Shown: positions 48,421 to 55,996 of the stretch, piece by piece
How positions within the stretch are numbered: the stretch's first letter is position 1
How the letters are laid out: each line of letters starts with the position of its first letter
Assembly (NCBI GenBank): GCA_946415315.1
Contig: CAMKRZ010000004.1
Coordinates: forward strand, 157,386-221,385
Direction of reading: 5' to 3'
Length of the DNA stretch: 64,000 bases
Source: an uncultured Lachnoclostridium sp.
GTDB lineage: Bacteria > Bacillota > Clostridia > Lachnospirales > Lachnospiraceae
Notes under the pieces: generated by a model
Databases searched by the model: none
What the model was told of the DNA's origin: nothing
What the model saw: the letters and a program-made list of their open reading frames with translations, nothing else
Position numbers and translations under genes: made by a program

Positions 48421-49023
48421 ATGAAAAACAAAAATCTGATCAAACTGACCATGGCGGGCATGTTCTGTGCCGTGGCCGTGGTGGGAAGTATGTTCTCGTT
48501 CCCCGTGTTCGGGAGCAAATGCGCGCCGATCCAGCACCTGGTTAACGTGCTCTGCGGCGTGCTGCTCGGTCCGGTGTACGGGGTCGGAACCGCGTTCGTC
48601 GCGTCGTTGATCCGGAATCTGTCCGGGCTCGGAACGCTGTTTGCGTTTCCGGGAAGCATGATCGGAGCGTTTCTGTGCGGACTCGCCTATAAGAAGACGA
48701 AAAATGTACCGCTGACGCTTGCGGGCGAAGTCTTCGGAACAGGCGTGCTCGGCGGTCTGTGCGCGTATCCGATCGCGGTGCTGTTCATGGGGACCGACGC
48801 GTCGAAGGTTGCATTTTACGCGTACATCGTGCCGTTTTTGATCTCCACGGCGGTGGGGGCCGCGGTCGCGGGAGCGGTGGTCATGAGCCTGAAGAAGGCC
48901 GGAATGCTCCGCGTGATGCAGGAGGCGGTAGACGGCGGTCAGCAGGGAACTGAGGACGGTGATCGACAGAGCGCGGGCGTCGGCAGAGGGAAGGAGAAGA
49001 GCCATGTTAGGAAAAATGCTTGA
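48421..49023 (+). CDS. thiW: ThiW, thiazole-specific S component of an ECF transporter
   Basis: 200 residues with about five membrane helices. KLTMAGMFCAVAVVGSMFSFPVFGSKCAPIQHLVNVLCG and GPVYGVGTAFVASLIRNLSG (in parts) are typical of ThiW, the predicted hydroxyethylthiazole-uptake protein that works with a shared EcfA-EcfT module encoded elsewhere. AAAGGAGTGAGCTGT precedes the ATG at 48421. First gene of the TPP-controlled operon; it overlaps thiM by 20 bp. Position next to thiM, the thiazole kinase, supports the substrate assignment. Confidence 0.92.
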   Translation: MKNKNLIKLTMAGMFCAVAVVGSMFSFPVFGSKCAPIQHLVNVLCGVLLGPVYGVGTAFVASLIRNLSGLGTLFAFPGSMIGAFLCGLAYKKTKNVPLTLAGEVFGTGVLGGLCAYPIAVLFMGTDASKVAFYAYIVPFLISTAVGAAVAGAVVMSLKKAGMLRVMQEAVDGGQQGTEDGDRQSAGVGRGKEKSHVRKNA

Positions 49024-49825
49024 AAATGTCAGGGCGACAAGGCCCCTGGTTCACAATATTACGAACTATGTTACGGTAAATGACTGCGCGAACATTTTGC
49101 TCGCGTGCGGCGGCTCGCCGATCATGGCGGACGACGTTGCGGAGGTCGAGGAGATCACGTCCGTTTGCGGCGGGTTGAACATCAACATCGGAACGCTCAA
49201 TTCGCGCACGATCGAGGCGATGCTGGTCGCCGGGAAGAAGGCCAACGAGCTCGGACATCCGATTTTGCTGGATCCGGTCGGCGCGGGCGCGTCGAAGCTT
49301 CGCACGGAGACCGCGCTTCGGATCGTTAAGGAGACGAAACTCGCGGTCATCCGCGGCAACATTTCCGAGATCAAGACGCTCGCGGCGGGAAGCGGGACCA
49401 CGAAAGGCGTGGACGCTGACACGGCCGACGCGGTGACGGAGGAGACGCTTGACGGCGCTGTGGCGTTTGCTAAGAAAACAGCCCGCGCGCTCGGAACGGT
49501 CATCGCGATCACCGGCGCGATCGACATCGTGACGGACGGCGAGAAGGCGTACTGCATTCGAAACGGTCATCCGATGATGTCGTCGATCACCGGCACGGGC
49601 TGCCAGCTCTCGGCGATGACGGCGGCGTATATCACGGCCAACCCGGAGCATCCGCTCGAGGCGGCGGCAGCGGCGGTTTGCGCGATGGGTCTGGCAGGTG
49701 AGATTGCATACCGGAGGCTGTCCGCGGAGGACGGAAATTCGACCTATCGGAACTACATTATCGACGCGATTTTCCGACTGACGCCGGAGCAGTTGGAGGG
49801 CGGCGCGAAGTACGAGATGCGGTGA
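49004..49825 (+). CDS. thiM: Hydroxyethylthiazole kinase
   Basis: 273 residues, normal for ThiM, which phosphorylates hydroxyethylthiazole with ATP for thiamine salvage. Features: PLVHNITNYVTVNDCANILLACGGSP in parts, NINIGTLN, DPVGAGASKLRTET, VIRGNISEI, and SSITGTGCQLSAMTAAYI with the catalytic Cys in GTGCQLS. ATG 49004 follows AAGGAGAAGAGCC and lies inside the end of thiW. Cytosolic. It supplies the thiazole phosphate used by ThiE. Confidence 0.96.
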   Translation: MLGKMLENVRATRPLVHNITNYVTVNDCANILLACGGSPIMADDVAEVEEITSVCGGLNINIGTLNSRTIEAMLVAGKKANELGHPILLDPVGAGASKLRTETALRIVKETKLAVIRGNISEIKTLAAGSGTTKGVDADTADAVTEETLDGAVAFAKKTARALGTVIAITGAIDIVTDGEKAYCIRNGHPMMSSITGTGCQLSAMTAAYITANPEHPLEAAAAAVCAMGLAGEIAYRRLSAEDGNSTYRNYIIDAIFRLTPEQLEGGAKYEMR

Positions 49826-49905
49826 GCGGAAGTGGGTCCGCGAGGATCCGATGAGCCCGAGGCAGAGCAGTGAGTGAGCGTTCGGGCGGTGAAAGGGACT
49901 GACCT

Positions 49906-50547
49906 ATGAAATGTGACAGAAAAACCATGCTCCTCTACGCGGTCACGGACCGCGCATGGACGGGAGAGCAGACGTTATACGAGCAGGTGGAGGAAGCGCT
50001 CAAGGGCGGTGCGACCTGCGTCCAGCTTCGGGAGAAGGATTTGCCGGAGGAGGAATTCTGCGCGGAGGCGATCGAGATCGCGGCGCTGTGCAGAAGCTAC
50101 GGCGTTCCGTTCTTCGTCAACGACAATGTGGACATTGCGATCGCCTGCCACGCGGACGGCGTCCATGTGGGGCAGGACGACATGGCTGCCGCGAAGGTTC
50201 GGGAGCGTGTCGGTGAGGACATGATGATCGGCGTTTCCGCGCACAGCGTGGAGGAAGCCCTCGATGCCGTGCGAAACGGGGCGGACTGCCTCGGCGTCGG
50301 CGCGATGTTCTCAACCTCGACGAAAACCGATGTGGATGTGCTTCCGAAGGAGACGCTCAAGGCAATTTGCGACGCGGTTGATGTTCCCGTGGTTGCCATC
50401 GGCGGCATCAACAAAGGCAACATGCGCGAGCTTGCGGGAACGGGCGTGGACGGATTTGCCCTCGTCAGCGCGATCTTCGGCGCGGATGACATCGAAGGGG
50501 CCTGCCGGGAACTTCGGCAGATCGCGGAGGAGACTGTGGGGGAGTAA
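49906..50547 (+). CDS. thiE: Thiamine-phosphate synthase
   Basis: 213 residues, the family length. It joins thiazole phosphate and pyrimidine diphosphate to thiamine phosphate. Motifs: YAVTDRAW, GATCVQLREKD, FFVNDNVDIAIACHADGVHVGQDD in parts, GVSAHSVEEA, VGAMFSTSTK (loop with TxTK) and PVVAIGGINKGN. GAAAGGGACTGACCT precedes the ATG. Lies 80 bp after thiM and 179 bp before thiD in the TPP-controlled operon. Confidence 0.96.
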   Translation: MKCDRKTMLLYAVTDRAWTGEQTLYEQVEEALKGGATCVQLREKDLPEEEFCAEAIEIAALCRSYGVPFFVNDNVDIAIACHADGVHVGQDDMAAAKVRERVGEDMMIGVSAHSVEEALDAVRNGADCLGVGAMFSTSTKTDVDVLPKETLKAICDAVDVPVVAIGGINKGNMRELAGTGVDGFALVSAIFGADDIEGACRELRQIAEETVGE

Positions 50548-50726
50548 GTGTGAGCCCGGCTTGCGCGGACGACTGACGGCCGCGCGATTCGCGGCAGAGC
50601 CGGGGACATAACCGAACAATGATATCACAGCGGCACACCGGGGGCACCACCTTGTGTCGCTTCGGAAAGCGCGGCGACGCGCGATCCGTGATAAAACAAT
50701 GCTGAAGAAAAAAGGAGTGTGACACA
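50548..50726 (+). other. Structured thiE-thiD intergenic RNA
   Basis: AGCGGCAC (50629-50636) pairs with GTGTCGCT (50654-50661, one G-T), and TATCAC (50623-50628) with GTGATA (50688-50693) encloses it. GCGCG-rich sequence lies before and inside. No T-run, so not a classic terminator; no known riboswitch recognised. Confidence 0.45.
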
Positions 50727-51539
50727 ATGAAGATGAAGACAGCATTGACCATTGCGGGCAGCGACTGCAGTGGAGGCGCCGGGATTCAGGCCGATCTGAA
50801 GACGATGACCATGAACGGTGTGTACGCGATGAGTGCGATTACCGCGCTGACCGCGCAGAACACGACCGGCGTTCGTTCAATCCGGGAGACTGACCCGGAA
50901 TTCTTGGGAGAGCAGATTGACATGATCTTCGAGGATATCCGCCCGGATGCGGTGAAGATCGGCATGGTCTCCTCGACGGAGCTGATCCGCGTGATCGCGG
51001 CGAAACTTCGTGAGTACAAGGCGGAAAATGTCGTCGTCGACCCCGTGATGGTGGCGACCTCCGGCTCGGTTTTGCTCAAGAGCGATGCCGTGGAGACGCT
51101 GACGAAGGAGCTTCTTCCGCTCGCGACCGTGACGACGCCGAACATCCCCGAGGGCGAGATCCTCTCCGGGATGAAGATCGTGACGGCCGACGACATGGAG
51201 AAGGCAGCGAAGCTGATCGGCGACACATATCACTGCGCGGTCCTCATGAAGGGCGGCCACAAGATCAACGATGCGAATGACCTGCTGTACGCGGACGGGA
51301 CGATGACCTGGTTCAACGGCAAGCGCATCGACAACCCGAACACGCACGGCACGGGATGCACGCTCTCGAGCGCGATCGCGGCCAATCTGGCCAAGGGATT
51401 TGCGCTTCCTGAAGCGGTGAAGCGTGCGAAGGCATACATCTCCGACGCTCTTTCGGCGATGCTCGATCTGGGACAGGGATCCGGCCCGATGGCGCACGGA
51501 TTTGCCCTGACCGGTGAATACGCGAAGGAGGCGGAGTGA
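50727..51539 (+). CDS. thiD: Hydroxymethylpyrimidine (phosphate) kinase
   Basis: 270 residues. ThiD phosphorylates hydroxymethylpyrimidine twice to the diphosphate used by ThiE. Motifs: LTIAGSDCSGGAGIQADLKT, ALTAQNTTGV, VVVDPVMVATSGS, TPNIPEGEILSG and NTHGTGCTLSSAIAANLA with the catalytic Cys in GTGCTLS. AAAAAGGAGTGTGACACA precedes the ATG. Its stop overlaps the ATG of cytX by one base, so the pair is translationally coupled. Confidence 0.96.
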   Translation: MKMKTALTIAGSDCSGGAGIQADLKTMTMNGVYAMSAITALTAQNTTGVRSIRETDPEFLGEQIDMIFEDIRPDAVKIGMVSSTELIRVIAAKLREYKAENVVVDPVMVATSGSVLLKSDAVETLTKELLPLATVTTPNIPEGEILSGMKIVTADDMEKAAKLIGDTYHCAVLMKGGHKINDANDLLYADGTMTWFNGKRIDNPNTHGTGCTLSSAIAANLAKGFALPEAVKRAKAYISDALSAMLDLGQGSGPMAHGFALTGEYAKEAE

Positions 51540-52726
51540 TGAGTGAGAAACGTACTTCCGTCTTTGAGAACGGATTGATCTGGTTCGGAGCGGCGGTCTC
51601 CATTGCGGAGATCCTGACCGGAACGTATTTTGCGCCTCTTGGCTTTACAAAGGGCCTGCTGGCGATCCTGATCGGCCATGTGATCGGCTGCATCATGCTG
51701 TTCCTCGCCGGTCTGATCGGCGGCAAGGTTCGCGAGAGTTCGATGGAGATCGCGAAAATGAGCTTTGGCTCGAAGGGCGGACTCCTCTTCTCCATCCTCA
51801 ACATCGTTCAGCTTGTCGGCTGGACGGCGATCATGATCTACGACGGCGCGGGCGCTGCCGGCGGGATCTGGGGCGAGAAGATCAAGTGGGTGTGGTGCCT
51901 TGTGATCGGCGGCCTGATCGTGCTGTGGATCTTCATCGGTATCAAGAACCTCGGTAAGGTGAACACGGTCGCGATGTCGGCGCTGTTCATCCTGACCGTG
52001 ATCCTGAGCTTCGTCATCTTCGGCGACGGCATTATCCACGAGGTTACCGACGATGCCATGACCTTCGGCGCGGCGGTGGAGCTGTCGGTTGCGATGCCTC
52101 TGTCGTGGCTTCCGCTGATTAGCGATTATACGCGCGACGCGGAGAAACCGGTCAAGGCGACGGCGGTCAGCGCGATCGTCTACGGCATTATCAGCTGCTG
52201 GATGTACGTGATCGGCATGGGCTCCTCCATCTTCACGGCGGAGTCGGACATTGCGCAGATCGTGGTGAAGGCCGGACTTGGTGTTGTCGGACTTCTGATC
52301 ATCGTATTTTCCACGGTGACGACGACGTTCCTTGACGCGTACTCGGCCGGTGTCTCGAGCGAGTCCGTTTCGAAGAAACTGAACTGCCGGTGGGTCGGCA
52401 TCGGCGTGACCGTGATCGGCACGGTCGGCGCGATCCTGTTCCCGATGGACGACATCACGGATTTCCTGTACTTTATCGGCTCTGTATTTGCGCCGATGAT
52501 CGCGGTGCAGATCGCGGATTTCTTCATCCTCAAACGCGACAGAACGAAAAAGTCGTTCGACTGGCGCAACCTGATCATCTGGGTAATCGGTTTCGTCGTG
52601 TACCGCCTCCTGATGCGCGTCGATATTCCGGTCGGCAACACGCTTCCGGACATGCTGATCACGATGGCACTGTGCGTGGTGTCGGGACTGGTGATCGGGA
52701 AAAAGAGCGAGGAGAAAGCAGACTGA
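51539..52726 (+). CDS. cytX: CytX, putative hydroxymethylpyrimidine permease (NCS1 family)
   Basis: 395 residues with about 11 membrane helices. NCS1-family features include ENGLIWFGAAVSIAEILTGT at the N-terminus, FLAGLIGGKVRESSMEIAKMSFGSKGG (in parts) and SWLPLISDYTRDAEKPVKA. CytX is the predicted importer of hydroxymethylpyrimidine in TPP-controlled operons. ATG 51539 is used, with AAGGAGG upstream. Together with ThiW it brings in both halves of thiamine, matching the kinases and ThiE in the operon. No thiC or thiG is present here. Confidence 0.92.
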   Translation: MSEKRTSVFENGLIWFGAAVSIAEILTGTYFAPLGFTKGLLAILIGHVIGCIMLFLAGLIGGKVRESSMEIAKMSFGSKGGLLFSILNIVQLVGWTAIMIYDGAGAAGGIWGEKIKWVWCLVIGGLIVLWIFIGIKNLGKVNTVAMSALFILTVILSFVIFGDGIIHEVTDDAMTFGAAVELSVAMPLSWLPLISDYTRDAEKPVKATAVSAIVYGIISCWMYVIGMGSSIFTAESDIAQIVVKAGLGVVGLLIIVFSTVTTTFLDAYSAGVSSESVSKKLNCRWVGIGVTVIGTVGAILFPMDDITDFLYFIGSVFAPMIAVQIADFFILKRDRTKKSFDWRNLIIWVIGFVVYRLLMRVDIPVGNTLPDMLITMALCVVSGLVIGKKSEEKAD

Positions 52727-52792
52727 TTTTTTTCGGAAAATCAGATAGCCTGAAACCGTCGTACAGAATTTGCGAACGATAAGAAAAACCGT

Positions 52793-52829
52793 GTCAGCGA
52801 CCCGTGTCGGTCGCCGATGCGGTTTTTTT
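52793..52829 (+). terminator. Terminator of the thiamine operon
   Basis: AAAAACCG pairs with CGGTTTTTT, with an inner GCGACC/GGTCGC stem; the run TTTTTTT ends at 52829. Confidence 0.85.
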
Positions 52830-52901
52830 GATGAGGCACGGTGTTGTATGGCTGTTCGGGAATCCAAACGAAAAACGAGCGAAAACGCGGAAAACGCAGG
52901 A

Positions 52902-52930
52902 TTGTTACGGCAGTTCAAATATGGTACAAT
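52902..52930 (+). promoter_or_regulatory. Promoter of the second YD-repeat-like gene
   Basis: TTGTTA (52902-52907), 17 bp, TACAAT (52925-52930), 40 bp before the ATG. Confidence 0.65.
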
Positions 52931-52970
52931 ATCAGAAATAGTCATGCGGTTCGATGGGGGGTGGATTTTT

Positions 52971-54344
52971 ATGGAAAGTGCGCAGTCCGGAAAGAAGGGG
53001 AAGTATGTGGTCCTCGGCATATGTGCGTTGATGATCGTGATTTGGGGAGTGCTGATCGCTTTTGTATTTAGGGGTTCGAACGAGAAAGAAAACGGATCAA
53101 TCTGGGTTTTGAAAGAGAAACAGCAAACAAGATATGAGAATCATTTCTCAGAGAAAGAAGGCGGAATTGTAAAGCAGTACGGGACGTGTGAATATAAGTA
53201 CGAATACGACTCGAACGGAAGATTGACGAAAGAGTCGTATTATTCGGGCACCAGGCTTGAATGGACTTACGATCTGGAATACTACTACGACGGGGAAACC
53301 CCGGTTACGCGTGTGACCATGACGGATTATGATTACAGAAGAACTTCTACGGAGCCTGAAATTCGTGAGCGAAAGGAGCATGAGTATGATCCGGCCGGAA
53401 AGATCCGAAGTCATGCGAAATACTGGGATAACGAGTCTCAGTCGTATGCCGTACGGACATTTTATGATACCGACAGGCATGAGACCGGATCGATCAGTTA
53501 CGATCAAGACGGAAATATTGATGGAAAAACAAGATATCATCGCGACGTGAACGGTTATGAAATCTCATGCGAGACATGGACGCCGGAGGACGACGAATGG
53601 ACGCCGGTGCAGACAAGGAAGAGCGAGTGCGATTCGGAGGGAAGAGTTCGAAAGCAATATGAATTCCGTAAGGACGAATGGTGGCTGACCCGGGAGGTCA
53701 AGTATTACGATGACGGGACATGGATGCAAACGGATTATAGGCAGTATCCTGACAAACAGGATAAAAGCAAACAAAATACATATGTGTGGCTTTCTTATCG
53801 GTTCGATGCGAAAGGAAGATATCGCGAAGTTATAGAGTATAATTATCGGTCAAAGGATGAGCCTTTTGTCAATCGGAGGTACACCTACGAGTACGCTAAC
53901 GACGGATACACCGAGAGAGTGGAGTATGACAGTGGTTCCGTATATATCAAAATATACGACCGGGACGACCGTCTGATCAGCGCAAACGGCACCGATGCAA
54001 AAGGAGAAGTCATCTACGTCGAACAGAATATTTACGGTGAGGACGGGCGCATTTTGAAGGAGCGTTCGTCGAAAGACGGCGTTGAGTTTACGGAGACGAT
54101 ATACCGGTACGATCAACAGGGCAATTTGATATTCTATGGATCTGCATCGGATGAGAGCGATGGAACGTATTATGAGTACGATCCGTATGGCAATCTGCTC
54201 CGCGAGTGGTTGGCATCGGATGAGGAAGAAGGTACAAGCTATCAGTATGAAGAGATCCGGTTGACGAAGGAACAGCGGGAGGAGAACAAAAAGTTCTATA
54301 CGGCGGATCCGATGGAGATGGACCGAATCATAGCATACAGATAG
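52971..54344 (+). CDS. Membrane-anchored YD-repeat-like protein 2
   Basis: 457 residues. One transmembrane helix (about 11-31, YVVLGICALMIVIWGVLIAFVF) and an outside region of YD-like repeats (YEYDSNGRLTKESYY, YDPAGKIRSHAKYW, YDQDGNIDGKTRY, YRYDQQGNLIFYG, YEYDPYGNLLREW). It matches the protein at 35020-36339 in layout, in the helix sequence and in the ending (LTKEQREENKKFY versus ITEEQARLNAQFY), so the two are paralogues. GGGGGGTGGATTTTT precedes ATG 52971; longer in-frame starts overlap the terminator. Base use is richer in A and T than in the neighbours. Function unknown. Confidence 0.78.
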   Translation: MESAQSGKKGKYVVLGICALMIVIWGVLIAFVFRGSNEKENGSIWVLKEKQQTRYENHFSEKEGGIVKQYGTCEYKYEYDSNGRLTKESYYSGTRLEWTYDLEYYYDGETPVTRVTMTDYDYRRTSTEPEIRERKEHEYDPAGKIRSHAKYWDNESQSYAVRTFYDTDRHETGSISYDQDGNIDGKTRYHRDVNGYEISCETWTPEDDEWTPVQTRKSECDSEGRVRKQYEFRKDEWWLTREVKYYDDGTWMQTDYRQYPDKQDKSKQNTYVWLSYRFDAKGRYREVIEYNYRSKDEPFVNRRYTYEYANDGYTERVEYDSGSVYIKIYDRDDRLISANGTDAKGEVIYVEQNIYGEDGRILKERSSKDGVEFTETIYRYDQQGNLIFYGSASDESDGTYYEYDPYGNLLREWLASDEEEGTSYQYEEIRLTKEQREENKKFYTADPMEMDRIIAYR

Positions 54345-54378
54345 AATGCAGAGGAAATCAGGGGAAATACGTGAGACT

Positions 54379-55917
54379 ATGGAAATAAAGTATGAAGGGA
54401 ACAATGCCGGACTTCGGCTGTCCGATCTTACCCGATTCGGCGAGGTTGTCATCCAGTGCCACGACAATCCGGATGCCGACGCTCTGGCGAGCGGGTTTGC
54501 GCTGCGTTGGTACCTTGGGCGCAAGGGTGTTCCGGCCAGATTTGTCTACGGCGGGGAGAACCGGATCACCAAGAGCAATCTGATTTTGATGAACGAGAAT
54601 CTCGGGATCAACTGTGAACACGTCGACAGCCTTGAGATGCCGGAGTTGCTGGTCACGGTGGACTGCCAGTACGGCGAGAGCAACGTGACTTTATTTTCCG
54701 CGAAAAATGTGGCCGTCATCGACCATCACCAGATTTCCGCGGACATACCGGCGTTGAGCGAGGTCAGGAGCAACTACGGCTCGTGTTCGACCGTCCTGTA
54801 CGAGATGCTGCGGGCGGAGGGCATCGACATCAACGAGGACAAAAACGTTGCTACGGCGCTGTATTACGGGCTGATGACGGACACGGGGGATTTTACGGAG
54901 ATCTCGCATCCGAGCGACCGCGACCTTCGCGACATCGCGGCATTTAACAAGGCGCTGATCACGCTCTTCCGCAATTCCAATCTCTCCATCGACGAGCTGC
55001 GCATCGCCGGGGATGCTTTGAAAAATACAACCGTGGACGAGAAGCGCTGCTACGGGATCGTCGAGGCGGGAATGTGTGACTCCAACATCCTGGGGCTCAT
55101 CAGCGATATGTTTCTGGAGGTGGACGGCGTCCACAGCTGTGTCGTCTACAACATTCTTCCGTCGGGCATTAAATACTCCGTGCGCAGCTGCGTGAAGGAG
55201 GTCAGAGCCAGCGAGCTGGCTGCCTTCCTCGCCGAGAATCTCGGGGGAGGCGGCGGACACCTGGTAAAAGCAGGCGGTTTCCTGAAGAAGGATCTGATCG
55301 TGAAGGCCGGTGTGCGCTACGAGAAGGAGGAAATCAGCCGGTTCATCGCGGCAAGAATGAACGAATACTTTGATTCTTCGGAGATCCTGTACGCGGGAGA
55401 GTACCGGCAGGATCTTTCGGAGTTTGCATTTTACCGCAAGAAGGCGATACACGCAGGCTTTGTGCGGGTTGCGGATTTTGCGGGGCCCGGCAGGGAAGTC
55501 GCGATCCGGACGCTGGAGGGCGACATCGACGTGACTACCGCGGAGGATACGTACATCATTCTCAACATTAACGGGGAAATCTATCCGATCAGCCGGAGCA
55601 AGTTCGAGAGTTTCTACCGCGTCACCGACGAGCCTTACGTATATCCGGGCGAGTATCCGCCCAACATCATTGACAACGCGACCGGCGAGCGTCTTCCGCT
55701 GCTGCCGTTTGCCGGGAGTTGCATCGCGACCGGCGGGGAAGGCATTTTCGCGAAGGAGATCACCGGCAGGGTGAAGGTCTTCACCGAGTGGGACCCCGAC
55801 AAATACTACCTCGGCAGGAAGGGGGATTACTTCGTTGTGCGCGCGGATGACCCCTCGGATTTCTATGTCATCGAGGGCGGCATTTTCGCGAAGACGTATG
55901 AGAAGTGTGAGGTTTAA
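54379..55917 (+). CDS. DHH-family phosphoesterase with extra C-terminal domain
   Basis: 512 residues. The DHH domain (about 15-200) carries QCHDNPDADALAS (28-34), the Asp of TVDCQYGES (Asp95) and VIDHHQIS (DHH at 115-117), all Mn-binding motifs. The DHHA1 part follows with ENLGGGGGHLVKAGGF. The family includes NrnA-type nanoRNases and c-di-AMP phosphodiesterases; no GGDEF or PAS domain is present. A further ~170-residue C-terminal domain (from about 345; FVRVADFAGPGREVAIRTLEGD) is unrecognised. The ATG at 54379 starts a normal N-terminus, but the ribosome site (AGGGGAAATACGTGAGACT) is distant; an ATG at 54346 has none. It follows the YD-repeat gene by 34 bp. Confidence 0.82.
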   Translation: MEIKYEGNNAGLRLSDLTRFGEVVIQCHDNPDADALASGFALRWYLGRKGVPARFVYGGENRITKSNLILMNENLGINCEHVDSLEMPELLVTVDCQYGESNVTLFSAKNVAVIDHHQISADIPALSEVRSNYGSCSTVLYEMLRAEGIDINEDKNVATALYYGLMTDTGDFTEISHPSDRDLRDIAAFNKALITLFRNSNLSIDELRIAGDALKNTTVDEKRCYGIVEAGMCDSNILGLISDMFLEVDGVHSCVVYNILPSGIKYSVRSCVKEVRASELAAFLAENLGGGGGHLVKAGGFLKKDLIVKAGVRYEKEEISRFIAARMNEYFDSSEILYAGEYRQDLSEFAFYRKKAIHAGFVRVADFAGPGREVAIRTLEGDIDVTTAEDTYIILNINGEIYPISRSKFESFYRVTDEPYVYPGEYPPNIIDNATGERLPLLPFAGSCIATGGEGIFAKEITGRVKVFTEWDPDKYYLGRKGDYFVVRADDPSDFYVIEGGIFAKTYEKCEV

Positions 55918-55924
55918 CACGGAT

Positions 55925-55982
55925 TTAACATAACGATAACGGTCTCTTCACGTTTCCCTGATACACTGCGGATGTGTAATAT
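55925..55982 (+). promoter_or_regulatory. Promoter region of the phosphate transporter with Pho-box-like repeats
   Basis: TTTAACATAACGATAACGG (55924-55942) holds three TAAC units, reminiscent of TTAACA-type PhoP boxes. -10-like TACACT (55962-55967) follows without a good -35. Confidence 0.4.
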
Positions 55983-55996
55983 AAGGAGACGAAAGA

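Noticed and set aside
51230..53020. 596-codon open frame antisense to thiD and cytX
   Set aside because: Shadow of the coding strand; His/Asp/Arg-rich and crosses two genes and a terminator.
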